The notes: generated by a model from the sequence alone, not told the origin. Counted from the stretch's first letter, positions 1 to 8,541 are shown. The stretch: DNA of 64,000 bases from Bdellovibrio sp047344985 (GCF_047344985.1 NZ_CP178861.1:558001-622000), one strand, 5' to 3'. Numbers and translations: made by a program.

Positions 1-43
1 CGCCTGGCAATTCATTCTCAGACGGTGAACGGGGTCCTTCCAT
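1..43 (-). CDS. 5' end of an unidentified protein (truncated by the window edge)
   Basis: On the minus strand an ATG at 43-41 is preceded by an AAGGAGAGGG-type ribosome binding site at about 49-57 and opens a frame that runs off the window after 14 codons (MEGPRSPSENELPG). The good spacing and the divergent arrangement with the ferredoxin gene make a real gene start likely. Fourteen residues are too few to name the product. The long hairpin at 69-199 lies directly upstream and may sit in its 5' leader. Confidence 0.6.
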   Translation of the reverse strand, partial: MEGPRSPSENELPG

Positions 44-68
44 AGAGCCCTCTCCTTTTTAAAGATAA

Positions 69-199
69 ACTGTGTGGGGTAGGGAGGTTCTCTCACAATT
101 AAATGCGAGTTCCGCAGCAGCAGGTTCCAAAGGAACCGCGTCAGCGAGGACTGTCTGAAGTATTTAATTGTGAGAGAACCTTCCTACCCCTTACATAGT
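69..199. ncRNA. Long hairpin; candidate structured RNA or leader
   Basis: The arms 76-104 and 162-190 pair over 29 consecutive positions with a single G-U (84/182). The pairing continues outward, after a two-base bulge, through 69-75 and 193-199 (6 of 7 positions). The 57-base interior holds a smaller perfect hairpin, GGTTCC-AAA-GGAACC, at 123-137. So long and regular a stem between two divergent genes is not an ordinary terminator, and no U-tract follows it. It could be a small RNA such as a 6S-like transcript, the leader of the minus-strand gene, or a MITE-like palindrome. I did not recognise a known family and the transcribed strand is unknown. Confidence 0.5.
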
Positions 200-276
200 C
201 TAGCGTTAAACGGCAGAGGTCCCTAGTGTGGCAAAGTCCGAGGTGTGAAAAATGCGACCCAAGTCTGGAACTGGAT

Positions 277-304
277 TTGACATAGAGGTCAAAAGTTTTA
301 TATT
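277..304 (+). promoter_or_regulatory. Sigma70-type promoter of the ferredoxin-nth operon with overlapping inverted repeats
   Basis: TTGACA (277-282) and TATATT (299-304) are separated by 16 bases and lie about 25 bases before the ribosome binding site of the ferredoxin gene. The -35 box overlaps an inverted repeat TTTGAC-N6-GTCAAA (276-293). A second inverted repeat, ATGCGACC (252-259) and GGTCGCAT (307-314), brackets the promoter and ends near the predicted start of transcription. Both are operator-like, but the binding protein is unknown. Confidence 0.6.
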
Positions 305-328
305 AAGGTCGCATATTTAGGAGACCTC

Positions 329-565
329 ATGGCCGATAAGAGTCAGCAATGGAAAGAGAATAAACCGGGTAAAATGTTCGTGGATCAATCATGTATTGCC
401 TGCGATGCCTGCGTTCTGACGGCTCCTAAGAACTTTTCTATGCATGAAGAAGACGGCCATGCTTTCGTGGCTAAACAACCGGAAACTCCTGAAGAAGAAG
501 CTCTATGCAAAGAGGCGATGGAAGGTTGTCCAGTTGAAGCCATCGGAAACGATGGCGATCAGTAA
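329..565 (+). CDS. Single-cluster [4Fe-4S] ferredoxin
   Basis: This 78-residue protein carries the cysteine pattern of a one-cluster ferredoxin: C22-x2-C25-x2-C28 near the N-terminus and a CP pair at C67 near the C-terminus, with one further cysteine at C60. It should be a small cytoplasmic electron carrier. It starts at an ATG with a TAGGAG ribosome binding site directly behind the predicted promoter. Its last 14 bases overlap the start of the endonuclease III gene, itself a [4Fe-4S] enzyme, so the two are co-transcribed. The redox partner cannot be told from sequence. Confidence 0.88.
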   Translation: MADKSQQWKENKPGKMFVDQSCIACDACVLTAPKNFSMHEEDGHAFVAKQPETPEEEALCKEAMEGCPVEAIGNDGDQ

Positions 566-1238
566 AAAGAAATCCCCAGCCAAGAAAACAACCCCTAAAA
601 AGGTCGTCAAAAAAGCAGCTCCTATCCTTGAGACCATTGAGCTTTTTAAGCGCTATTACCCCGACGCCCACTGCGCTCTTAATTTCACAAATCCTTATGA
701 GCTTTTAGTTGCCACCGTTCTCTCTGCGCAATGCACGGATGAACGCGTGAACATGGTGACCCCAAACCTTTTTAAAAAGTATCCGACCCCGCAAAAGATG
801 GCGAAAGCTCCGGTAGAGGATATTGAAAATATCATTCGTTCCACGGGCTTTTTTAAGAACAAAGCCAAGAGTCTTAAAGGTGCTGCGATTGAGCTTGTTG
901 AGAAATACAAAAGCGAAATCCCGCAAAATCTCGAGGCTTTGGTCGAGTTGCCGGGAGTGGGGCGCAAGACGGCGAACGTCGTTTTAGGAAACGCATTTGG
1001 TATCGCGAGTGGGATTGTCGTGGACACGCACGTGACTCGTTTGTCCAACCGCCTTGGTTGGGTAAAGACTGAAAATGCCGTGCTAATTGAAAAGGAACTT
1101 TGCAAGCATGTGCCTCAGGAAGACTGGGTCATGCTGTCGCATTATTTGATCTCTCACGGCCGAGCTATCTGTAAGGCGAGAAAACCTGATTGCAGTCATT
1201 GTTTCCTAGAGGAGACTTGCCCTAAGAAGGGTGTCTAG
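552..1238 (+). CDS. nth: Endonuclease III, base-excision DNA glycosylase/AP lyase
   Basis: The 228-residue enzyme removes oxidised pyrimidines from DNA and cuts the abasic site. The helix-hairpin-helix motif LPGVGRKTA lies at 133-141 with the catalytic lysine K139, the catalytic aspartate is D158 in VDTH, and the iron-sulfur loop has C207-x6-C214-x2-C217-x5-C223. The first 22 residues form a lysine-rich tail absent from the E. coli enzyme. The ATG at 552 is chosen because homology begins soon after it; an earlier in-frame ATG at 444 would only add residues overlapping the ferredoxin gene. Confidence 0.95.
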   Translation: MAISKKKSPAKKTTPKKVVKKAAPILETIELFKRYYPDAHCALNFTNPYELLVATVLSAQCTDERVNMVTPNLFKKYPTPQKMAKAPVEDIENIIRSTGFFKNKAKSLKGAAIELVEKYKSEIPQNLEALVELPGVGRKTANVVLGNAFGIASGIVVDTHVTRLSNRLGWVKTENAVLIEKELCKHVPQEDWVMLSHYLISHGRAICKARKPDCSHCFLEETCPKKGV

Positions 1239-1252
1239 TTCACAATGGTTTC

Positions 1253-1735
1253 ATGTTTGTTGCATTCTTTGAGAGCGTTAAATACGTAGGCCATCTTTTA
1301 CCGATTTCTTTCTTAAGAATTTTCTTAGGCTATTACTATTTGGAACAAGCAATGATGAAGTTTCGCGGAGATTTTTTAACTCGTCCGCGCATTGCTGATC
1401 AAATGGCGGAGTGGTTGCCCGCAAGTCATGCGCCGAATTGGTTTAAGATTTTTGCCAGCAGTCAGATGATTCCCAATTGGCAAACAGTGGCGTTCATTAT
1501 TCTGGGCCTTGAATTCGCGATCGCGATTTCCTACATCATCGGTTACGTTGTAAGACCCGTGGCACTTCTGGGTGTTCTTCTGTGCGTGACGATGTTGTTT
1601 GTCTCAGGCCCGGCGTCGGAAGATCTTTATAAAACATTTTTAGCGATCCACCTGATTTTGGCTTGGGTGGGCGCAGGACGCTGCTTGGGCTTTGATTATT
1701 ATTTCTTCAAACGTCGTCGCGGTTTGTGGTGGTAA
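1253..1735 (+). CDS. DoxX-like membrane protein
   Basis: This 160-residue protein has about four hydrophobic segments (roughly 15-35, 78-100, 103-122 and 128-145) and the DoxX-like N-terminal pattern in which a helix is followed by the sequence KFRGDF. DoxX-family proteins are inner-membrane proteins linked to quinone-dependent redox chemistry, but the exact role of this member is unknown. It begins 14 bases after nth and ends just before the ThiB-like gene, so it probably belongs to the same transcript. Confidence 0.7.
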   Translation: MFVAFFESVKYVGHLLPISFLRIFLGYYYLEQAMMKFRGDFLTRPRIADQMAEWLPASHAPNWFKIFASSQMIPNWQTVAFIILGLEFAIAISYIIGYVVRPVALLGVLLCVTMLFVSGPASEDLYKTFLAIHLILAWVGAGRCLGFDYYFFKRRRGLWW

Positions 1736-1738
1736 GAC

Positions 1739-2779
1739 GTGAAACATTTTATCTTCTTCATGGCAGTTATCTTCTTGGGTTTGTTTCTGGCGGTTCTCAA
1801 TAAAACCGAGCAGGGAGCGGCTTCAAATTCACTGCCGACAATTCGGGTGTTTGGTTATGCGTCTTTCACCGGACGTTGGGGGCCGGGGCCTCTTTTAAAA
1901 GAACAGTTTGAGAAAACTTGTAAGTGCAAAGTGGAATTCATCGAAGGCAGTGACTCAGGAATTCTTTTGCAGCGTCTGAAAATCGAAGGTGAAAGCTTAG
2001 GCGCTGACGTCGTTATCGGTCTTGATCAATTTGATTTATCAAAAGCAATTGCCGAGCAGTCTTGGCGCAAGCTCAGCTTGGGACAACTCAATGTTTACGA
2101 TTCAGTAAAACCTGCATTGTCCAATAGCTTCTTTGTTCCCTATGACTGGGGAGCCTTGACGTTTGTGACGAGAAAAGGGGATCTTCCTCGCTTTCCGGCT
2201 TCTTTAGACGATTTATTAGCGCCCGAACTTGCAAAAAAAATTGCCCTTCAAGATCCTCGCACGAGTTCTCCGGGCATGCAGTTCTTGTATTGGGTGATCC
2301 GTTCTAAAGGTGAAGACGAAGGTTTCAAATATTTGCAAAAATTGATGGGACAGGTTCACAGTTTCTCACCAACTTGGTCCACGGCTTACGGTCTTTTCAC
2401 GAATAAGCAGGCGAAGCTGGTTTATTCCTACGTGACATCGCCGCTCTATCACGAGATCGAAGAAAAAAATAAGGACTATATTGCATTGCCCTTTAACGAA
2501 CCACTTCCAGTGCAATTTGAATTCGTGGGAATCCCGGAGTTTTGTCGTCACTGTGAATTGGGAGAGCAGTTTATCAACCTGATGCTTTCTCCTGAAGGCC
2601 AAAAAATCATCATGGAAAAGAACTATATGTTCCCGGTGATGAAAGGTGTGATGGAAAATACTCCTTTTGCGCCGTTGATGAATGTAAAAACGATGGGCCA
2701 AGTAGAAATTCTTTCTGCTGCTGAGGTCGATCGTCTTTTGCGCCGTTGGACAGAGGTCCGCCGAGGCGAACTCAATTGA
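1739..2779 (+). CDS. thiB: Thiamine ABC transporter, periplasmic substrate-binding protein
   Basis: The 346-residue protein has an N-terminal hydrophobic export segment (about 3-20) and then the ThiB family signature: WGPGP followed by a Cys-x-Cys pair, a LxRLxxEG stretch and ADVVIGLDQ. It should bind thiamine or its phosphates in the periplasm and deliver it to the permease encoded next. It starts with GTG three bases after the DoxX-like stop. Its own TGA overlaps the likely TTG start of the permease gene, showing translational coupling. No thiamine pyrophosphate riboswitch is visible upstream. Confidence 0.85.
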   Translation: MKHFIFFMAVIFLGLFLAVLNKTEQGAASNSLPTIRVFGYASFTGRWGPGPLLKEQFEKTCKCKVEFIEGSDSGILLQRLKIEGESLGADVVIGLDQFDLSKAIAEQSWRKLSLGQLNVYDSVKPALSNSFFVPYDWGALTFVTRKGDLPRFPASLDDLLAPELAKKIALQDPRTSSPGMQFLYWVIRSKGEDEGFKYLQKLMGQVHSFSPTWSTAYGLFTNKQAKLVYSYVTSPLYHEIEEKNKDYIALPFNEPLPVQFEFVGIPEFCRHCELGEQFINLMLSPEGQKIIMEKNYMFPVMKGVMENTPFAPLMNVKTMGQVEILSAAEVDRLLRRWTEVRRGELN

Positions 2780-4239
2780 ATCTAAGACAGTGTCTACGTC
2801 TCAGTTTTGTTTTGTTTCTTTTGTTCCCCTTTCTCTTCTTATTCACACAATTTCGTGTGACCGAGATGCCGGATTGGGGAGAATTATTTTGGGCATTTAA
2901 AAACAGTTTCATTCAAGCATTTTTCTCGGCGTTTTTTTCTCTGCTGGTGGGTTTTTGGGTGTCCTTGGGACTTCTCAGTCTGAATGAAGGTCCCCGCAAA
3001 CAAGGCCGCTTTGTTCTTGAGATCTTGTGTTTGCTGCCGAATTTTCTTCCGCCGATATTTATTTTGCTTTCCACATTGAACATCATTGAGCCTTTCCCTA
3101 TGGGAGTGGCTGGTATTGTGATCGTTCACACTCTGATGAATTTTGGTCTGGTCGCCGTTTTGCTTGCTGGCATTATTGAAAACAAAATGGGCGGCATGGT
3201 GGAGCTCGCCTATGTTGAAGGCGCCAGTCGCAGATACTTTTTGTGGAAAGGACTTTTTCCGACACTTCGAAAAGATTTCTGGCTCTTAGGTTTGTTCATT
3301 TTCGTCGTGTGCTTTGGAAGCTTCGCGGTTCCGCTGATTGTGGGCGGCGGCAAGGGGACGACCGTCGAAGTTTTGATCTATGAAAAAATCCGTCTTTCCA
3401 GTGATTGGGGAGACGCGGTCTTATTGGCGTTTCTGCAATCCACTTTTATTTTTGCATTATCTTTCATTGCCAGCCGCGGGAAAGGTTCGCACTCTACGCG
3501 CGTTGCAAATTTAAGTCTTATTAAAAGCCGTTCGGGAGTTGTCGTCGTCGCGGGACTTTCGTTTTTGTATCTCTTTGGATATGTGCAGGGTTTTGTCTCT
3601 GGCCTTTCAATGATCTCAACATTTTACGAAGTTCAATCCGCTCTTTTCTGGAATTTTCTGGGCAGCATGGCGCTCGGCTTGAGTGTGGGATTGCTTTGTT
3701 ATCTGGGGCTTCTGGCTATTGCATATTGTTGGCCTAAAGCGTGGTTTGAAAAGTTCTTAAATGGTTATGTCGCTCCTTCGACTTCTTTGGCCTGTTTTAG
3801 TTTGTTAATTCTAACGCCGAATGAAAGTTTTTATCCGTTCATAAAAATTCCCGTGGCTTTAACACTTCTAAGTCTGAACAGTCTTTTTCGCATGGGTTGG
3901 GACAGTGAGCTTCATGCTTTGCAATCGCAGATGACGGTGGCTTATGCGATGGGGGCTTCTCACAAACAAATTTTTAAAGAGATTCTATTTCCACAGATTT
4001 CAACACGTGCGGGGCTTCTTGCCGGAATTGCCTCTGTTTGGGCCTGTGGGGATTTTGCGGTTTCCAGAATTCTAGCGCACAGGGACCTCAGCATTGCGAT
4101 GATGACGGAGACCTTGATGTCAGGGTATCGTCTGAACCAAGCAATCGTTTTAAGCAGTTTGATTATTCTGTCAGGACTTTTGTGTTTCACTGCATGTGTG
4201 GGAGGAAGTCGTGTCCTACGTCGAAAATTTGCACCGTGA
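2776..4239 (+). CDS. thiP: Thiamine ABC transporter, fused two-domain permease
   Basis: The roughly 487-residue inner-membrane protein contains two permease halves, each with several hydrophobic helices, as in ThiP and the related FbpB permeases. EAA-type cytoplasmic loops are seen as VEGASRRYFLWK in the first half and AMGASHKQIFKEILFP in the second. The TTG at 2776 overlaps the thiB stop and has GAGG about nine bases upstream; an in-frame TTG at 2746 would add ten residues but lacks a ribosome binding site. The gene overlaps the ATPase gene, giving a compact three-gene transporter unit. Confidence 0.8.
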   Translation: MNLRQCLRLSFVLFLLFPFLFLFTQFRVTEMPDWGELFWAFKNSFIQAFFSAFFSLLVGFWVSLGLLSLNEGPRKQGRFVLEILCLLPNFLPPIFILLSTLNIIEPFPMGVAGIVIVHTLMNFGLVAVLLAGIIENKMGGMVELAYVEGASRRYFLWKGLFPTLRKDFWLLGLFIFVVCFGSFAVPLIVGGGKGTTVEVLIYEKIRLSSDWGDAVLLAFLQSTFIFALSFIASRGKGSHSTRVANLSLIKSRSGVVVVAGLSFLYLFGYVQGFVSGLSMISTFYEVQSALFWNFLGSMALGLSVGLLCYLGLLAIAYCWPKAWFEKFLNGYVAPSTSLACFSLLILTPNESFYPFIKIPVALTLLSLNSLFRMGWDSELHALQSQMTVAYAMGASHKQIFKEILFPQISTRAGLLAGIASVWACGDFAVSRILAHRDLSIAMMTETLMSGYRLNQAIVLSSLIILSGLLCFTACVGGSRVLRRKFAP

Positions 4240-4843
4240 TTATGGCGACTTTAAGTTGGATATTGATGCCTGGGATATTCTTGATGAAGGGGTCACAGTT
4301 TTAATGGGGCCTTCGGGCTCTGGGAAAACTTCAGTGTTTCGTATTCTCTTGGGACTTGAAGCGTGTCCGGGAATGAAGTGGACTTTTCAAGGTGTTGATC
4401 TTGCGAAATTAAAAACGCCGCAAAGACGTTTGGGTGTTGTGTTTCAAACCTTGGATCTTTTTCCTCATATGACCGCGGAAGAAAATATTCTTTTTGCAGC
4501 CAAAGCTCGCAATGTGAATGAAAAGAAAGTTTCTGAGCGTATGAAAGAACTCACCGAAGTCATGCAGATGGAAGGCTTTTTAAAACGCAAAGCCGCTGTG
4601 TTGTCTGGTGGAGAAAAGCAGCGCGTGGCGATTGCCCGTGCAATTATGGGTGAACCTAGATTGTTGTTATTAGATGAGCCCTTTTCTGCGTTGGACCAAG
4701 AATTGCGCGAGGAAAGTCGTAAGCTCGTGCAAAGAGTGATCGAAACCGAAAAAATTCCGACGTTATTGGTGACTCACGATCAGCGTGATGTGGATGTTCT
4801 TGCCAACAAAGTCACACAAATTCGTCACGGGCGGTTGGTTTAA
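4211..4843 (+). CDS. thiQ: Thiamine ABC transporter, ATP-binding protein
   Basis: A complete 210-residue ABC ATPase with Walker A GPSGSGKTS, signature LSGGEKQRVAIARA, Walker B LLLLDEPFSALD and the switch histidine in THDQ. It would energise the transporter from the cytoplasmic side. GTG at 4211 is preferred over an upstream GTG at 4196 because GGAGG lies five bases before it. The start lies inside the end of thiP. The stop overlaps by four bases the stop of the convergent sensor kinase gene. Confidence 0.85.
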   Translation: MSYVENLHRDYGDFKLDIDAWDILDEGVTVLMGPSGSGKTSVFRILLGLEACPGMKWTFQGVDLAKLKTPQRRLGVVFQTLDLFPHMTAEENILFAAKARNVNEKKVSERMKELTEVMQMEGFLKRKAAVLSGGEKQRVAIARAIMGEPRLLLLDEPFSALDQELREESRKLVQRVIETEKIPTLLVTHDQRDVDVLANKVTQIRHGRLV

Positions 4844-7563
4844 ATAGTGTAGCGTTGAATCATTTCTAACAAAGCCGATTTCTTAATCGGTTTTGTGACG
4901 TGTTCTGTGCAACCAGCATCCAAAGATTTTTGCACATCTTCTGCCATGGCATTCGCACTGACGGCAATAATTGGAATTGGTTTTCTATTTTGTTCAATCT
5001 CCCATTGACGGATTTTTTGAGTGGCCGCATAGCCATCCATCACAGGCATTTGAATGTCCATCAAGATCAAATCAAAAGGCTCGCGGAAAACTTTTTCAAT
5101 CGCCTCAAGCCCGTTTTCAGCTTGGACAACATCAAACGGAAGTTTTTTAAGATAAGTCAGTAAAAGGAAGCGGTTGTCCTCGGTATCGTCGACTATCAAA
5201 ATGCGTGCATTGCGAGTGATGCTGGATTCTATGGGCTGGGTCGGTTGAGAAGGACGAACGGTCTCCGCCGTTTTAACAGGTTCGTGAGACGCATCTGCCG
5301 GCAAGAAAGGAATTGTAAAGAAAAAGGAGCTGCCCTTGCCTTCGGCACTTTGGAACCAGATACGACCGCCCATAAGCTCCACAAGGTTTTTGGAGATCGT
5401 AAGTCCAAGACCGCTGCCACCGAATTTTCTAGTGATAGAACTGTCCGCCTGAACGAAATTTTGGAATAACAAGTGCTGCTTATCGCGCGGAATCCCCGTT
5501 CCTGTATCCTGAATGGCAAAACGTACGAATTTTTTGTCGCTGCTTTCAAAATCCACTGCGACAGAGATTTCACCTGTTTGTGTAAACTTAATGGCATTCC
5601 CAATCAGATTAAAAAGAATCTGACGAAGACGGGTCGGGTCTCCGATAACAAGATGGGATTCATCTTGGTCCAAGTTCATGCGTAAATGGAACTGCAGATT
5701 TTTTTCCGCTGCTTTTTGTTTTAAAATGTCGCAGATATTTGTGGTCGTGGCTTCTAGGTCGAAAGCAATTCTTTCAAGACGAACTTCGCGGGCTTCGATT
5801 TTAGAAATATCCAAAATATCATTGATCAAAGAAAGAAGATTTTCCCCGGCATTAGCACAGATTCTCACCAACTGTGCTTGCTCTGGTTTAAGATCAGACT
5901 CGGCAAGAATGTCGGTGATACCAATAATTGCATTGAGTGGAGTTCTGATTTCGTGACTCATACGAGCCAAGAATTCTGATTTCGCCTGGGAGGCTTTCAC
6001 GGCTTGCTCACGCGCTTCAATCAAGGCTGTTTCCGCGGTGATACGGTCCGTGATATCGGTGCAGACGAAAACGAAAGTGAGATCCTTGCTTGTACGGTTT
6101 GGAAGAGCGGCCCAATTCATCAGCATTGGAACTCGTCGACCCTCATGATTGACGATTTCAGCTTCAATGCTGTGACGGGTTTGCAGGAGCCACATGTAGT
6201 TATTAAATTCAGGTTGCGCATGGATCACTGTTTTCAAATCAATCTGGGACATTTGATTTGGTGACAGACCTAAAAGTTTTAAAGCCGATTCATTGGCTTG
6301 TGAAATCACGTAAGAACATTGGCGCCAATCCTCGTGATGAGAGACTTTCACGATGAACAAAAAAGCTTTAATAGATTGGATAACGCTGTCTAAGAATTCC
6401 TTGGAAACGGTGGTGGTCTCAAGACGGTCCGCAAGCTGATTGTATTTGCTGACCAGAAGGCCGATTTCATCTTTGGAATTATAGTTGATCTTTTGCGTGA
6501 GGTTGCTAGTTCCCAGCTTTTCCAGTCGATCGGTCAAAAGCTGAATAGGCTCGACAACTTTTCCAGTCGCGGCAAACGTCGCAAAGAAGAAAAGAATAAA
6601 GATCAATACAGCGGCGGCACTGGAGGCGATGGCGATACGATCAAGAACAGCAAAGGCTTCGCTTTCGTCAATCTTTGTTTGGATGTACCAAAGTTCGCCA
6701 TTGGGTAAATAAATTTTCCCGATCGAACGAATGACTTTCTGACCACGATAATCCGTGCCGAGTTCGCGCACCTCACTGAGATTTTCGATTTTTTTAATGT
6801 CTTCATCGCCGCGGTTGGAGGAAAGAACCTCTGCTTCATTGACAGCTTTGCTGGTTTGAATGCCTTCGACACGGAAACGTCCCGTGTTGCGCAAGCTCCA
6901 GTCTTCGCCGTAAATCAAGGTCTCTCCGGTTTGTCCCATTCCATGGGTTGCCCAGGCGAAGTTATCACTGGTGATGCGATCAATTTCTGAAATAGAAATT
7001 TTAAGCATCAAAACGCCGACGATATTGTTATTGCGATAGACGGGAGCCGCTACGTACCCTGTCGCCGAGTTGGGGCTGAGGGTGTCTTTGTCAAAGTCCA
7101 AAAACAGAGTCGATCCCTCTTGAGCTTTCATTCCCCAAGTAAAAAGATCTTTCAGTTTGCTGATCGAGGGGCCGTTCTTTAAAAGTGAAGTGCCGTCTTC
7201 GATATCTTTACGGGTCGTGTAGATCACAGTCCCTTTGGGATTGACCAAGGCCATGTCGTAGATATTGAAATCCAAAACGTAGTTATCCAAAAGCCGACGA
7301 AACTCTGGATGACTGTCCAGTCGAGATTCCATCATCAGATTGTCTGTGAGTTCATGTGAAGAAATAAGATTGATAGCCGTCTGCAAATCGCGGAAATAAT
7401 TTTCGATGGCGGTGGTTTTGCTGATGCGTATCTGTGTCAGTCTTTCGTAGGTGCTATCGATGACAGTGGATTCAACAATCTTGAGGCCAATTAGTGCAAC
7501 GACAAATGTCGCAAGAAAGACCGAGATAAGATTGAATAAAAAGATCCTTAATCGTAGTGTCAT
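4840..7563 (-). CDS. Hybrid sensor histidine kinase (extracytoplasmic sensor, HAMP, PAS, kinase, receiver)
   Basis: A 907-residue membrane kinase. The order is: transmembrane helix about 6-28, a large periplasmic domain resembling double CACHE (about 30-305), transmembrane helix about 310-332, HAMP linker, PAS-like domain (about 400-510), HisKA with H537 in MSHEIRTPLN, HATPase with the motifs NLIGNAIKFT, DTGTGIP and GSGLGLTIS, and a C-terminal receiver with phospho-acceptor D836 in LMDIQMPVMDG. No separate regulator lies next to it, so the phosphoryl group presumably moves to the fused receiver and on to a distant partner. The ligand is unknown. The ATG has an AGGGG site upstream. Confidence 0.93.
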   Translation of the reverse strand: MTLRLRIFLFNLISVFLATFVVALIGLKIVESTVIDSTYERLTQIRISKTTAIENYFRDLQTAINLISSHELTDNLMMESRLDSHPEFRRLLDNYVLDFNIYDMALVNPKGTVIYTTRKDIEDGTSLLKNGPSISKLKDLFTWGMKAQEGSTLFLDFDKDTLSPNSATGYVAAPVYRNNNIVGVLMLKISISEIDRITSDNFAWATHGMGQTGETLIYGEDWSLRNTGRFRVEGIQTSKAVNEAEVLSSNRGDEDIKKIENLSEVRELGTDYRGQKVIRSIGKIYLPNGELWYIQTKIDESEAFAVLDRIAIASSAAAVLIFILFFFATFAATGKVVEPIQLLTDRLEKLGTSNLTQKINYNSKDEIGLLVSKYNQLADRLETTTVSKEFLDSVIQSIKAFLFIVKVSHHEDWRQCSYVISQANESALKLLGLSPNQMSQIDLKTVIHAQPEFNNYMWLLQTRHSIEAEIVNHEGRRVPMLMNWAALPNRTSKDLTFVFVCTDITDRITAETALIEAREQAVKASQAKSEFLARMSHEIRTPLNAIIGITDILAESDLKPEQAQLVRICANAGENLLSLINDILDISKIEAREVRLERIAFDLEATTTNICDILKQKAAEKNLQFHLRMNLDQDESHLVIGDPTRLRQILFNLIGNAIKFTQTGEISVAVDFESSDKKFVRFAIQDTGTGIPRDKQHLLFQNFVQADSSITRKFGGSGLGLTISKNLVELMGGRIWFQSAEGKGSSFFFTIPFLPADASHEPVKTAETVRPSQPTQPIESSITRNARILIVDDTEDNRFLLLTYLKKLPFDVVQAENGLEAIEKVFREPFDLILMDIQMPVMDGYAATQKIRQWEIEQNRKPIPIIAVSANAMAEDVQKSLDAGCTEHVTKPIKKSALLEMIQRYTI

Positions 7564-7827
7564 GTCCCCTGAAAGCCTGTTGTAAATTTAGTGATATCGT
7601 ATCGGTCTTAGAGGGGCAATGAGTACTTACATACGACCTCTAAATCAGGCCCTTTAAAACACATCTGAGGCACGGATTTCATTACAAAATTTGAATCGTC
7701 AGTGAAGGCAAGCTGATCAAGGTTTAGACAGCCATGAAGCCTTTGCAAGGGAGCCTTGTTTTTTGTCGCTGCCTCCGGAAAAAGCCACTAACTTTTGGTA
7801 TAAAGAAAGCAAAGAAAGGAGCGAGAA
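7564..7827. other. Divergent intergenic region with a small terminator-like hairpin
   Basis: This region separates the minus-strand sensor kinase gene from the plus-strand lipoprotein gene. At 7746-7764 it holds a 5-bp stem CAAGG-GAG-CCTTG followed by six T residues, terminator-like in the plus direction although no gene precedes it on that strand. It may be an attenuator for the lipoprotein gene or the end of a short transcript. No clear promoter hexamers were picked out. Confidence 0.35.
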
Positions 7828-8541
7828 ATGAAGACATCCAAGTCGTTCGTCGTAGTGGCGTTATTCGCTCTATTCTTTGCCGGTTGTGCAGTTTCTAAAA
7901 ACTCTGATGGCATGTCGTTAAATCCAACAATTTATTATAAGCCCACGATTCATCAAAATAAAACCAAGTGCTCAGCGAACGCTTTGCGTGATTTGCTTTC
8001 TCCGGATGGGCAGGTTCTCGTGACTTTGTGTGAGTCTGACTACAAACAATGTCTTTTGCAGGGATCTTGCTTTATTGAGGACGATGGTAAAATCACTTCC
8101 TACAATTACTATTCAACAAAAGAAAAGATACCGCGTTTTATTGAGGTCGATTTGAACTCCTGCCCTTATGGTTACGGTGTTCGCAACAGCTGTCTTGATC
8201 CTTACTTTTCAGCTGCCGCTGATCTTAAATATTATAATGCAGGCGACGTCATTTTTATTCCGCGTTTAGTTGGAGCCGTGATGCCTAATGGAGAAGTGCA
8301 TGATGGTTATATCGTCATCCGTGATTCCGGCGGCGGGGTTCTTGGTGCGAACCGATTTGATTTCTTCACTGGATTTTTCAATCATCTTGCGAAACAAAAT
8401 ACTCTGGCACGTTTGGGATTTGGCGATCCTAAAAATCGTTTTGAATTTCGCTTAGCAAGTAAAGCGGAAGCTCAAGCCGCAAGAGCGCGTCGCAATTATC
8501 CACGCCTCAAACAGTCTGTGTTTGAAGAGGGTCGCCTTTAG
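7828..8541 (+). CDS. 3D-domain lipoprotein, possible peptidoglycan lytic enzyme
   Basis: The 237-residue protein has a lipoprotein signal peptide with lipobox FAGC (C20), so it should be membrane-anchored. Its C-terminal part has the pattern of the 3D (Asp-Asp-Asp) domain found in MltA-type lytic transglycosylases: HDGYIVIRDSGGGVLGANRFD at about 158-178, with D159, D166 and D178 as the likely conserved acids. The middle part contains several cysteines (C68, C75, C81, C112, C122) that could form disulfides. Whether it is catalytic is not certain, because the rest of the MltA fold was not recognised. GGAG precedes the ATG. Confidence 0.7.
   Translation: MKTSKSFVVVALFALFFAGCAVSKNSDGMSLNPTIYYKPTIHQNKTKCSANALRDLLSPDGQVLVTLCESDYKQCLLQGSCFIEDDGKITSYNYYSTKEKIPRFIEVDLNSCPYGYGVRNSCLDPYFSAAADLKYYNAGDVIFIPRLVGAVMPNGEVHDGYIVIRDSGGGVLGANRFDFFTGFFNHLAKQNTLARLGFGDPKNRFEFRLASKAEAQAARARRNYPRLKQSVFEEGRL

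Noticed and set aside
444..551. N-terminal extension of endonuclease III from an earlier ATG
   Set aside because: It lies within the ferredoxin gene in another frame, has no ribosome binding site, and adds residues unrelated to the family. The start at 552 is sufficient.
695..1105. 136-codon open frame on the minus strand inside nth
   Set aside because: It is a shadow of a well-supported gene, with no ribosome binding site and no recognisable protein features.
1236..1260. TPP riboswitch upstream of the thiamine transporter
   Set aside because: The gaps are too short and no riboswitch core sequence is present.
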